This document shows positions 33,152-41,412 of a stretch of DNA of 64,000 nucleotides, piece after piece. Position numbers and translations under genes: made by a program. Every line of letters starts with the position of its first letter. Position 1 is the stretch's first letter. The notes below the pieces were generated by a model. That model worked only from the letters and a program-made list of their open reading frames with translations. It was not told the origin of the DNA and did no database searches. Origin of the DNA: Methylotenera sp. (GTDB lineage Bacteria; Pseudomonadota; Gammaproteobacteria; Burkholderiales; Burkholderiaceae_C). The stretch lies in assembly GCA_021738245.1 (NCBI GenBank), contig JAIPCJ010000004.1:1-64000 (forward strand). Reading direction: 5' to 3'.

Positions 33152-33917
33152 GCTTACCGCCTGCGATCTCGGCGAGCTCGTGCGGCTCCTTCAGGCAGAG
33201 TTCGATGCGAGAGGAGTTGTGCTCCAGTCGCCCGTGCGCGCGCTCGGCGGCCTGCTGGAACAGCAGATCGAACGATCCAGGCGTGAGCGTCTCGTGATCA
33301 AACACCCAGCCGGCTGCAGGGATGGCGATATTGCTCGGGTTACCGGATCGCATCGCCACTTTCATGACGAAGTGCGCCAGCGCATGCTGCATGTCGGGGC
33401 CCTCAACCCCCGAGGCGTGCGGGTACGTCGTCTCAATCAGAAGCTGCCGCTGGCGCAACAGGCCGTTGTGCCAGGGATCACCGAGCAGGTGTGTGTGGAA
33501 GGGCGTAGCCAGCTCTGCGGATTCCCGCACGGCGGCTTGCGTTGCATTGCCGAGCGTGATCACCTCGTCGAGCGCCCTCAGGAAGAGTTCGCCGGCCTGC
33601 TCAAGGGCCGCAACCAGCTGGCGCCGGTGTTCCCGGGTGTCAAGCGCGGCCTGCATGGTCTTGCGTGCGTGCAGGCGTTGCGCCTTCCGGGCTTGGCTGG
33701 TTTCCAAGGCATGGATCGCCGTGAGGTCACCCAGCAGGTCGTCCCGCTCGTCCTCCATGGCTTGACGGCGCGAACGGGCGTGCCGGGCCGCTTCCGCAGC
33801 GCCACCGGTGGGGTTGCCGGGACGCGCGGCGCCGAGTTGGTGGATCTCGGCGTCAATGCGCTGGATCTCCTCGTCGATATCGGTGATGCGCTTTTTGTGG
33901 GCGTCGATGATGTCCAT
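33144..33917 (-). CDS. hypothetical phage protein with N-terminal coiled coil (257 aa)
   Basis: MDIIDAHKKRITDIDEEIQRIDAEIHQLGAARPGN; overlaps the scaffold-like start. Confidence 0.6.
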   Translation of the reverse strand: MDIIDAHKKRITDIDEEIQRIDAEIHQLGAARPGNPTGGAAEAARHARSRRQAMEDERDDLLGDLTAIHALETSQARKAQRLHARKTMQAALDTREHRRQLVAALEQAGELFLRALDEVITLGNATQAAVRESAELATPFHTHLLGDPWHNGLLRQRQLLIETTYPHASGVEGPDMQHALAHFVMKVAMRSGNPSNIAIPAAGWVFDHETLTPGSFDLLFQQAAERAHGRLEHNSSRIELCLKEPHELAEIAGGKHG

Positions 33918-33972
33918 GGGTCACTCCTTTCGGGCATCGTGCCCAGCAGGAGCGCCCGGCACCAGAAGGGCA

Positions 33973-34440
33973 CTACAAGGGCACGCCGACAGCGACGGCG
34001 CGGCCCGGCGGTGGACGCCATCGCACATGCACCCGGCCGTTGCGCATCTCAAAGCGCACGCCGGGGCCGTTCTCGCTGTCGGCAGGCGCTAGCAGGGCAG
34101 CTAGCTTCGGATCGGTGTGGATGAGGCTGTCACGCGCTCGGGCCGTGGCCTGGCGCCACGCGCGCAACGTCTGGCCCTGCCGCAGCTCCAGCCACCTGCC
34201 CGGGTTGTGGGCAACGAGGTGCAACACCCAGGCGCCCGCGCCGTCACAGCGCCACACGCCCGCATCGGTGAGCCAGCCACCACCGGGCAGCGGGCGGAAC
34301 TGCAGCGCAGGCGGGAGCTGGGCCTGGATCAGCAGCGAGGACAAAGCGCGCTTGTGCCAGGGCAGCAGGCAATCACACCCGTCTACCCGGTGGAGCAGCT
34401 CGGTGATCTGGTCGTGGGTCAGGGTCGGAGTGGGACTCAT
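33973..34440 (-). CDS. hypothetical phage protein (155 aa)
   Basis: ORF in operon with good spacing; no family recognised. Confidence 0.55.
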   Translation of the reverse strand: MSPTPTLTHDQITELLHRVDGCDCLLPWHKRALSSLLIQAQLPPALQFRPLPGGGWLTDAGVWRCDGAGAWVLHLVAHNPGRWLELRQGQTLRAWRQATARARDSLIHTDPKLAALLAPADSENGPGVRFEMRNGRVHVRWRPPPGRAVAVGVPL

Positions 34441-34515
34441 GCGCGTTCACCCGTGCCTACATGCGAACTTTGCGCACCTTGCGCCATTGGCGCGCCCGGC
34501 GGATTTGCAGTCCGA

Positions 34516-35118
34516 TCAGGCAAGGTCGCTGCCGTCATCTGAGGCCTTGCGCTCTGCTGCAACGCCCATGATGGCGACTATCCGAGCGCGCCCGGCTTGC
34601 AGGCTCTCCTCCACCTGGGCCAGCTCCGCGTCCAGCTCGGCGTCGCTCAGTTTGGCGAAGGGCGACAACTCCACCCGGCGGGTCTCGCGGTACTTCTCGG
34701 GACGGTGCGCACGCAGCAGAAAGATCAGCAATTGGTCGCTGTACCCCTTCACCGTGGCCACGCAAGGCTGGCCGGCGGCGTCCAGCAGCAGCGGGGCCTG
34801 GTCGGGCGGGAAAGGCTTGCCGCTCTTCGGATTGATGGCGGTAAGGTCGCGGAGGTAGGTGAATTGCCCTTTGTGCACCAGCGGAACGTCCACGCCCACG
34901 ACAGCGCGGCGGAAGGCCTCGCCCTCAAGTTCGTCGATGCCGGCTTCGAGCGCATCGTCCCAGGCCTTCGCAAACTCCGGGTTCTTGGCGCGGTGGTCAT
35001 AGGCCGTCTGCCGCGAGACGCCGGCGGCCTCGCAGGCTTTTCCCACCACGCACAGCGCGGCTAGAGCCTCGCAGAAGCGAGCCTGAGCGGCGGGTGAGAA
35101 CTTGGAGCGGCGCGGCAT
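34516..35118 (-). CDS. terminase small subunit-like DNA-binding protein
   Basis: MPRRSKFSPAAQARFCEALAALCVVGKACEAAGVSRQTAYDHRAKNPEFAKAWDDALEAGIDELEGEAFRRAV: N-terminal HTH plus oligomerisation region typical of TerS; ATG at 35118 preferred to 35157. Confidence 0.75.
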   Translation of the reverse strand: MPRRSKFSPAAQARFCEALAALCVVGKACEAAGVSRQTAYDHRAKNPEFAKAWDDALEAGIDELEGEAFRRAVVGVDVPLVHKGQFTYLRDLTAINPKSGKPFPPDQAPLLLDAAGQPCVATVKGYSDQLLIFLLRAHRPEKYRETRRVELSPFAKLSDAELDAELAQVEESLQAGRARIVAIMGVAAERKASDDGSDLA

Positions 35119-35301
35119 AGCGCGCATGGTGCGCGCGCTCGGCGTCGTCAACCGCACGGCCTATATCGCGCGTACGCACGCGCACACGCAGGCGATGTGT
35201 CGGGCACTGTCAACCATCGGGCCTCGCGCGCACACGCGGGCGATGCGTGCAGAAGTTGCGCCTTGCCTATACGCGCGCGCACGCCCGCGCGATGCGTTGC
35301 A

Positions 35302-36024
35302 TCACCCGATCGGCTGGCGGTGGTCCTCGCCGTCAAGCACCAGCACCAGGGCCCGATCGCGCAGCCGGCTGAAGATCCGTTCGCCCAAGACGTTCAGCAA
35401 CTGCCGCGGTGATAGGTTGCTCGTGATGATGGTGTGCAAGTCATACGCGTCCCGCTCGTTGATCACATCGAACAACTGCACCAGCTCTGACCCCTTGCCG
35501 AAGGACGTCCCCACGTCGTCTATCACGAGCGCGTAGCAATCCGTGTAGCGGGCTAGCGCCTCCTGCTCCTTGGCGCCCGATCCGCGCTCCCCCCAGGAGC
35601 TGCGCAGGTCGCGGATCATGTCGCGCGGCGTAGTGAACACCACGGACTCACCATCCCTGTGCTGCGCTCGGAGCACGGCGCAAGCCAGGTGCGTCTTGCC
35701 GCGCCCCACCGGGCCCAGCAGCCAGAGGTTGCGCGCAGTGCTGGCTCCCTCCTCGTCACTGAGGAAGGGAAAGCGCTCGCAGGCCTTCAGCGCGGCCCGC
35801 TGCAGCTCGGTCTCCGCCTTGAAGTTGTCGAACGTGCACGAGTTGTAGCGCCCAGGCACCCCGCAGGTTGCCCACGTGGCGGCATGCGCGCGCAGTCTCG
35901 CCTCGTGCTCCTTGCGCACCTTCTCAAGCGCCTGCTCCTTGCGCTGCTGCTCGGCGGCACGCCGCTGGGCGTCCATCGATGCAGAGATTCGAGCGGCCAG
36001 GTCATCCAGAGGCGCGGCCGTCAT
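35302..36024 (-). CDS. DnaC/IstB-like helicase loader ATPase
   Basis: NLWLLGPVGRGKTHLACAVLRAQ (Walker A), YALVIDDVG (Walker B); ATGA overlap with rep gene. Confidence 0.88.
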   Translation of the reverse strand: MTAAPLDDLAARISASMDAQRRAAEQQRKEQALEKVRKEHEARLRAHAATWATCGVPGRYNSCTFDNFKAETELQRAALKACERFPFLSDEEGASTARNLWLLGPVGRGKTHLACAVLRAQHRDGESVVFTTPRDMIRDLRSSWGERGSGAKEQEALARYTDCYALVIDDVGTSFGKGSELVQLFDVINERDAYDLHTIITSNLSPRQLLNVLGERIFSRLRDRALVLVLDGEDHRQPIG

Positions 36025-37001
36025 GGCGGCATGCTCCAGTCATCCGCGCCAACCGGCTGCGCCGCGCTTTTTGGCCGTGCCGGCTTCGTTCGTCCCCCTC
36101 GGGCCTTGGGCCAGAGCTTCCAGCGCTCCTCGATGGCCTGCCTGCACAGCGCATTGAGGTCGTGCCCACCCTGGGCCAGCACCCGGGCGTGAGCGATCAA
36201 CCTTTGCACGGCGGGCCCGGACTGGCCATCCGTCCAATGCGCAAACAAGGCGGGATCGAGGCCTTGCGGCAGATCAACGCGGGGCGCCGCAGCGGCCGCG
36301 CCAGCGGCCGCGCTAGCGGCGCCTCCCCCGCCCCCCTTCGGGGGGTATTCTGGGTCCGGATTCCGGACCATTTCCTGCCGGATTCCGGACCATTTACCCC
36401 CTAAAGGTGCGGAATCCGGATGATTGAACGGGCCGGAATCCGCACCATTGAATCGTACGGATTCCGGACTGTTCCCGAGGCGCCAGACGATCACACGACC
36501 GGTGCGACCCTTGCGCGTGCCGGTGTCCTGGATCAGCCCGAGGGCTTCTAGCCTACTGAGGTTGTCGAGAACGGCCGTGCGGCGCATATCTGCCAGCCGG
36601 CCGATGGTCTCGGCGGTTGGCCAAGCGAGGGTGTCGCCGGGCTTGAAGCAGTGGCGAGCCAGGGCCACAAGCACCAGCTTCGGGCCGGGCCCGCCTGCGT
36701 CTTGATCAAACGCCCAATCGATAGCGTACTGATCCGGCGCCGGGCCGTGCGGATATCGGTGGGCTGGGGCCTCACCATCCGCTTCGCTCGTTGTGCTTTC
36801 GTCGGTCCCCTCAGAAGCCCCCGCGGTTGCCGCCTCGGGGGCTTCGTCTTTCTCGGGCGGGGGTGCGGCCTGCTGCGTGTGCCACACGGCGCGGCGCCGG
36901 GCCAGTTCGTCCTCGTCGACGAACGCATGCGGCCCGGACTGGGTGTAGCGCTCAGGTGGGCACGGCTCACCCGGCCGGGGTGTCCAGTTGGTGGTGCTCA
37001 T
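36021..37001 (-). CDS. phage replication initiator (helix-turn-helix, lambda O-like position)
   Basis: PDQYAIDWAFDQDAGGPGPKLVLVALARHCFKPGDTLAWPTAETIGRLADMRRTAVLDNLSRLEALGLIQDTG winged HTH; followed by DnaC-like gene; ATG at 37001. Confidence 0.8.
   Translation of the reverse strand: MSTTNWTPRPGEPCPPERYTQSGPHAFVDEDELARRRAVWHTQQAAPPPEKDEAPEAATAGASEGTDESTTSEADGEAPAHRYPHGPAPDQYAIDWAFDQDAGGPGPKLVLVALARHCFKPGDTLAWPTAETIGRLADMRRTAVLDNLSRLEALGLIQDTGTRKGRTGRVIVWRLGNSPESVRFNGADSGPFNHPDSAPLGGKWSGIRQEMVRNPDPEYPPKGGGGGAASAAAGAAAAAPRVDLPQGLDPALFAHWTDGQSGPAVQRLIAHARVLAQGGHDLNALCRQAIEERWKLWPKARGGRTKPARPKSAAQPVGADDWSMPP
36354..36469. repeat. five iterons of CGGAWTCCG inside the rep gene; candidate replication origin
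   Basis: CGGATTCCG at 36357-36365, 36379-36387, 36458-36466; CGGAATCCG at 36410-36418, 36434-36442; several within longer GTCCGGAWTCCGGAC-like pseudo-palindromes. Confidence 0.75.
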
Positions 37002-37257
37002 GGTGTGCTTTCTTGTTCGGTGCCGGGGCGTCGGGCAGGCGCTTGATGCGGACGCAGGCCTGGCCACGAATCCGACCGGTGCAGATGTCGCGAACGGTGC
37101 TCTTGGCGCACTCGAACTTCTCCGCAATGCGGCCCAGGCTCATGCCTTCTTCGCGTAGGGCATAGATCAGGTCCACGTCGGCGTCGCTGAGCTTGGCGCG
37201 CTGGTGGCCTTCACCAATGCGATTTCCGCGCGCGTTGAACCACACTACGCGCGACAC
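36967..37257 (-). CDS. small HTH (recombinase-HTH-like) regulator
   Basis: GEGHQRAKLSDADVDLIYALREEGMSLGRIAEKFECAKSTVRDICTGRIRG; GTG start at 37257. Confidence 0.65.
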   Translation of the reverse strand: MSRVVWFNARGNRIGEGHQRAKLSDADVDLIYALREEGMSLGRIAEKFECAKSTVRDICTGRIRGQACVRIKRLPDAPAPNKKAHHEHHQLDTPAG

Positions 37258-37259
37258 GG

Positions 37260-37445
37260 CTAGCGCCCCTGCTGCAGGTGGTTTGCCAGGGCTTCCAGGT
37301 CGTCGAGGTTGTGCAGCTCGCGCACCGTCAGCCGGCGGATGACGAAGTAGCGCACGTACCCGTCGGCCGGGTCGGTGCGCACCAGGCTGAGCCCCGCGGC
37401 CTCGGCCTTCGCGCGCAGAGCCTTGAACAGCTCTTCCGCGCTCAT
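37260..37445 (-). CDS. small hypothetical protein (61 aa)
   Basis: MSAEELFKALRAKAEAAGLSLVRTDPADGYVRYFVIRRL; overlapping start/stop with neighbour. Confidence 0.55.
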   Translation of the reverse strand: MSAEELFKALRAKAEAAGLSLVRTDPADGYVRYFVIRRLTVRELHNLDDLEALANHLQQGR

Positions 37446-37774
37446 GGCCGGCCCCCGTCGATGCGGTCGAGCCATGCGGCGACTTCCGGCAGGCTGCGGA
37501 AGAGGTAACGCTGAGCCCACTTGACACCCAGGTAGAGCATTCCGCCCAGGAGCTCCTCGGTAGCGTAAAGCTCAACACCAGCCATCGCGGCGCGGGCCCG
37601 CAAGGTGGCGAACTGCTTCGCGCGCTCGATGGCCGCATCTCCGGCCTGCGCAGCGTCGGCGTAGGGCTGAAGGGCCGCGGCGATCTTGGGCAGCGTGTTC
37701 TGGTGCTGGGGGATGGGCGTGCGCGGATCCCACAGGGCCTGCAGCTTGCGCAGCTCGCAGGGGCGGCCGCTCAT
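37442..37774 (-). CDS. hypothetical protein (110 aa)
   Basis: MSGRPCELRKLQALWDPRTPIPQHQNTLPKIAAALQPYADAAQ; tight overlaps on both sides. Confidence 0.55.
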   Translation of the reverse strand: MSGRPCELRKLQALWDPRTPIPQHQNTLPKIAAALQPYADAAQAGDAAIERAKQFATLRARAAMAGVELYATEELLGGMLYLGVKWAQRYLFRSLPEVAAWLDRIDGGRP

Positions 37775-37983
37775 GCTGCACCGCCTTCCTCGAACTTGGC
37801 GAGGGCCTCGCGCACGCGGTCTACGTTGTAGCGGACGGCGCTGCCAAGCTTGAAGAACGGGATGCGGCGCTGCCGCTGGCGATCCTTGCGGAGCGTGTGG
37901 ACAGACAGGCCGAGGGCTTCGGCCATCTCATGCTCTGTGAGAGCCAGTTTCTGAAAGGTCGTCGGTGTGCCTGCGGTGGGCAT
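37771..37983 (-). CDS. AlpA/MerR-like helix-turn-helix regulator or excisionase (70 aa)
   Basis: LTEHEMAEALGLSVHTLRKDRQRQRRIPFFKLGSAVRYNVDRVREAL; located after the integrase gene as in many satellites. Confidence 0.8.
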   Translation of the reverse strand: MPTAGTPTTFQKLALTEHEMAEALGLSVHTLRKDRQRQRRIPFFKLGSAVRYNVDRVREALAKFEEGGAA

Positions 37984-38207
37984 GGCGAACTCCTTGGAGT
38001 CGCCACCGCACCTAGCCCATGCACGGGCTGCACTTCCGCGTTGTTCAAGGTAGTACCGACGGGCCGAAATTGCGGTGGCCGAACGCCAGGAGTCGCCTTG
38101 CGCGCCCGCTTTGCCCTGCGGGTCGGGTGTGGCGCCATCGGCGCCTTGTGCTGCATTCTCAGCGAGATACCAAAGCGAGCGCAATACAGACCGTGCGCAT
38201 AACTTGC

Positions 38208-39464
38208 TCAGGCGTTCGCAGATCCAGTGTCCTCGATGAAGTCCGCGACGGTCTGCCACGCGCGGCGCAGCTGGGCCTCGGACTTCCCGACGTAGTGGGC
38301 GCCGGTCACGTCGTCGCCGCTGTTAGCGTGGTTCAGCATGCGTTTGAGCGCATAGCCTGACACCAGCTCCTCGGCAACCGAGGCGAAGGTGTGGCGTAGC
38401 TTGTGCGGCGTGATGCCTTCCACCTTGGCCTCGGCGTTGATCGCCTCCAGCATGCGGCCCGGGTCCGACACATCGAACACCTTCTCCTTGGCCTTCTTGC
38501 CCGCGCAGTGGGTGGCGAGGATGGCCGCCGCCTGGGTGGACAGCGCGATGGTGTGATCGCGTCGGTTCTTGGTGTCGGGCAGGGTGACGCGGCCGCCGGC
38601 CTGGTCGACGTGCGCCACCAGCAGCCCCTCCTCGTGCTCCGATCCGAACACCTCACCAGGCCTGCAGCCGGTGAGCAGGATGAAGCGGCACCCATCGGCC
38701 GAGGGTGCGCCCGCGCGTGCGGTGGCTGCGCGCCACCAGGCGCCCAGCTTCTCCGGTGGAATGGGTGTCGGGTTGCCTGTGGTGGGGGCCAGGATGATGC
38801 GGTCCTTGCCGGCCGTCGTCTTGGCCAGCGGCGAATCCTCCACGGCAACCCCGTGCCAGTTCAGCACGGCGCGCAGCACCTGCATGGCGTAGCTCGCTTG
38901 CCGCTCGCCGCGGGCTTGGGCCGCGGCGTGCACCTTGCGCATGTCGTCCGCGCTGATCTTGTAGATCGACTTCGCAGCGAGGCTGTACAGCGCGCCGTCG
39001 GCAAACGGTTTGCCGCTCTTGCTCGTGCCGCCAGGCGCCACCATGGCCTCGTAATCGGCCTTCGTGCGCGCCTTTAGGGGGAGGCCGTCCTTGCCCCGCC
39101 GCTTGCCCTTCACGTAGGCCTTGACGGCATCGGCCAGGGTGGTCGCTTCCTCCTTCTCCTGCTGGCGCTGCTCGCGCTTCACTTCGGCGCGGTCGACGCC
39201 CGATTGCAGCTCGCTCGAGATCGTGATCTGCAGACTGCGCGCGGTGTCGGCTGAGATCGCCTTCGCGCCTGCAGCCTTGCCCAGGGTGCGGCGTATCGTC
39301 TTGCCGTTGACCCGGCGCTCGGCCACGTAGGCGCGATCACCGGTCGCAGACACGCGCAGGCCGAGGCCCGGGGTGTCGCGGCACCAGTGGATTTCGTAGC
39401 CGTCGGAGGGCAGGGGGATTGACCGGGCGACGGTGTCGGTCAGCTTCTTGGTCAGCTTGGGCAA
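38208..39464 (-). CDS. site-specific tyrosine recombinase (P4-type integrase)
   Basis: FILLTGCRPGEVFGSEHEEG, TPHKLRHTFASVAEELV, LNHANSGDDVTGAHYV (R..HxxR..Y); TTG start at 39464 likely (supplied ORF begins 39554). Confidence 0.92.
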   Translation of the reverse strand: MPKLTKKLTDTVARSIPLPSDGYEIHWCRDTPGLGLRVSATGDRAYVAERRVNGKTIRRTLGKAAGAKAISADTARSLQITISSELQSGVDRAEVKREQRQQEKEEATTLADAVKAYVKGKRRGKDGLPLKARTKADYEAMVAPGGTSKSGKPFADGALYSLAAKSIYKISADDMRKVHAAAQARGERQASYAMQVLRAVLNWHGVAVEDSPLAKTTAGKDRIILAPTTGNPTPIPPEKLGAWWRAATARAGAPSADGCRFILLTGCRPGEVFGSEHEEGLLVAHVDQAGGRVTLPDTKNRRDHTIALSTQAAAILATHCAGKKAKEKVFDVSDPGRMLEAINAEAKVEGITPHKLRHTFASVAEELVSGYALKRMLNHANSGDDVTGAHYVGKSEAQLRRAWQTVADFIEDTGSANA

Positions 39465-39844
39465 TGGGCACCCCGGGTGATGGGTTGGGCGTTGTCGAGG
39501 TAGTCCACCATGCGGTTGCTGTCGGCCTCCAGGCGGTCGAGCGCCCAGGTGCACAGCCGCAGCAGATCGGCTTTGTGCTGCACCCCCAGCAATGCCGGGG
39601 TGGGGTTGCCCTGGCCGTCGTCGTTGTCCGCTTCGATGTCGTCGCGCTCGATGATCTGCATGACCGTGCGCACACCGGCGCTGACGTCGCGCACACCGCC
39701 GGCGAATTCGGCGACGCGGCCGCCGTCAACGCTCACCGGGCTGAGGGTCTGCGCGCGGTGGTGCCAGGTGAAGGGCGTAAAAATAACCCGACGATCGAGG
39801 GGGGTGTGGGTTTCCGAGGCGGGGGCACAATTGGCGATAGACAT
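39452..39844 (-). CDS. hypothetical protein (130 aa) upstream of int
   Basis: MSIANCAPASETHTPLDRRVIFTPFTWHHRAQTL...; slight overlap with the int start. Confidence 0.5.
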   Translation of the reverse strand: MSIANCAPASETHTPLDRRVIFTPFTWHHRAQTLSPVSVDGGRVAEFAGGVRDVSAGVRTVMQIIERDDIEADNDDGQGNPTPALLGVQHKADLLRLCTWALDRLEADSNRMVDYLDNAQPITRGAHCPS

Positions 39845-40052
39845 GATTCGCTCCTAATCAGCGGATGGTGTTTAGGGCTCGCCAGGTGTTCCACCACCTT
39901 GCGGGCCCGCTTGCCTTCTGGCCGGGCCATTCTGCATGTAGGCGACCGTGTAGGCAAATTCCGTATCAAAGGAAGCGCGGTCTATCCCAATGAATACCAA
40001 GCAAAGCGCGGTTTTTGTGGCGGTAACGCGCTGGCTAGAGCAGGATAAAACT

Positions 40053-40100
40053 GACTCTTAATCCGTTGGTCGTAGGTTCGAATCCTACAGGGCCCACCAA
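40053..40100 (+). repeat. attR: 48-bp direct repeat of the tRNA-Lys(CTT) 3' end
   Basis: Exact match to 23341-23388. Confidence 0.95.
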
Positions 40101-40115
40101 ATTTCCTTGATGAAT

Positions 40116-40151
40116 GAAGCACTTAGCGCCAAGCGGCCTAAGTGCTTTTTT
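40116..40151 (+). terminator. intrinsic terminator, inferred original tRNA-Lys terminator displaced beyond attR
   Basis: GAAGCACTTAGCGCCAAGCGGCCTAAGTGCTTTTTT, near-identical to 23406-23441. Confidence 0.85.
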
Positions 40152-40266
40152 CTTGCCTGCAAGTTGGTGGCTAGAGGGGCGTCGCGCGCGGCGCAAGCAG
40201 TTCGCCTTGGAACGTCGGCGGCGGTCGCGCTCCGTGCCCCGCGCAAACTGCGATTCCCCAACGAAA

Positions 40267-40296
40267 AACAGGTCACGCCTTTCGACGTGACCTGTT
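40267..40296 (-). terminator. terminator downstream of tRNA-Pro
   Basis: AACAGGTCACG / CGTGACCTGTT perfect stem followed on the minus strand by T-tract. Confidence 0.75.
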
Positions 40297-40311
40297 GATC
40301 TACTCAATAAA

Positions 40312-40389
<78 letters not shown>

Positions 40390-40457
40390 CTGAGCCAAGC
40401 AGTATAACCCACAAATCGGGCCACTCCAGAGCTTCGCGGGCCTTTTTGCTGAGAAAG

Positions 40458-40997
40458 TCAGTTGATGAGGCTGGCGCGGATGGCCAGCAGCTCGGCCCGG
40501 ACCTGATCCAGCGAGGTCACCGGGTCGAGCACCATCACCGGCAGCGTCAGTGAGGCTTCGGCGGCCTTGAGAGGCTGCGCATGAGCCGCGGGCGCCTTGG
40601 CCGCCACTTGGGCAGCAATCGGCGCGCCCGCGTGAGCGGCGATGTGGGCGTCGTCGTCCTCAAGGTCATCCAGTTCATCCGCCTCGCGTGCGGCCTGGCC
40701 CGCTTCCTCTCGGAAGCTTTGCGCCAGCGAGGCGGCCGATGATGGCGTCTCGTTGAGCTGGTTCCGGGCGCCGCTGATCGTGAACCCCTGGTCGTACAGC
40801 AGGTCTCGGATGCGGCGGATCAGTAGGACTTCGTGGTGCTGGTAGTAGCGGCGGTTGCCGCGCCGCTTCATGGGTTTGAGTTGCGTGAACTCCTGCTCCC
40901 AGTAGCGCAGCACATAGGGCTTCACGCCGCAAAGCTCGCTGACCTCACCAATGGTGAAGTAGCGTTTGGCGGGGATGGCGGGAAGCGCCTTTTCCAT
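40458..40997 (-). CDS. MerR family transcriptional regulator
   Basis: RYFTIGEVSELCGVKPYVLRYWEQEFTQLKPMKRRGNRRYYQ. Confidence 0.92.
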   Translation of the reverse strand: MEKALPAIPAKRYFTIGEVSELCGVKPYVLRYWEQEFTQLKPMKRRGNRRYYQHHEVLLIRRIRDLLYDQGFTISGARNQLNETPSSAASLAQSFREEAGQAAREADELDDLEDDDAHIAAHAGAPIAAQVAAKAPAAHAQPLKAAEASLTLPVMVLDPVTSLDQVRAELLAIRASLIN

Positions 40998-41032
40998 TGC
41001 AAATCAATAAGTTCGCGAGGGGAAGGCAGACT

Positions 41033-41401
41033 CTACTCGAAGTCATCGCCCGCAGGCGCGTCGCCTTGCACCTGCCCCTTGAGTTTGTGGCTCGCGTGAA
41101 AGGTGACCACGTTGCGGGCCTTGATGGGGATGGATTCACCCGTGCGTGGATTGCGCCCTGGGCGGGGTGCCTTGCGGCGGATGTTGAAGTTGCCGAAGCC
41201 GGAAAGCTTCACGTCCTGGCCCTTGACGAGGCTGTCGTGCAGGATGTCGAAGAAGGCTTCGACCATGTCCTTGGATTCGCGCTTGTTGAGCCCGAGCTTG
41301 TCGAACAGCAGTTCGGCAAGCTCAGCTTTCGTCAGCGTGGGCGTCTCGAGGCTGCCGATGACCACGGCAGCGGCGTCCTTCTTGGTGTCATTCGCGTCCA
41401 T
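41033..41401 (-). CDS. ihfA: integration host factor alpha subunit
   Basis: [36 protein letters not shown]...[25 protein letters not shown]; next to pheT. Confidence 0.95.
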   Translation of the reverse strand: MDANDTKKDAAAVVIGSLETPTLTKAELAELLFDKLGLNKRESKDMVEAFFDILHDSLVKGQDVKLSGFGNFNIRRKAPRPGRNPRTGESIPIKARNVVTFHASHKLKGQVQGDAPAGDDFE

Positions 41402-41412
41402 GAATCCTCCGG

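Larger units (their letters stand above)
23388..40100. mobile_element. integrated phage-related element in tRNA-Lys(CTT); candidate phage satellite or pruned podophage prophage
   Basis: 48-bp att direct repeats, tyrosine integrase, AlpA-like regulator, replication pair, TerS-like, scaffold-like, Bbp16-like and internal-virion-like genes; no TerL, portal, MCP, tail or lysis gene recognised. Confidence 0.9.

Noticed and set aside
36325-36348. CCCCCC-TTCG-GGGGG hairpin in the rep gene as a terminator
   Set aside because: Lies inside the coding sequence of the initiator and has no T-tract in the direction of transcription; it encodes a Gly-rich linker.
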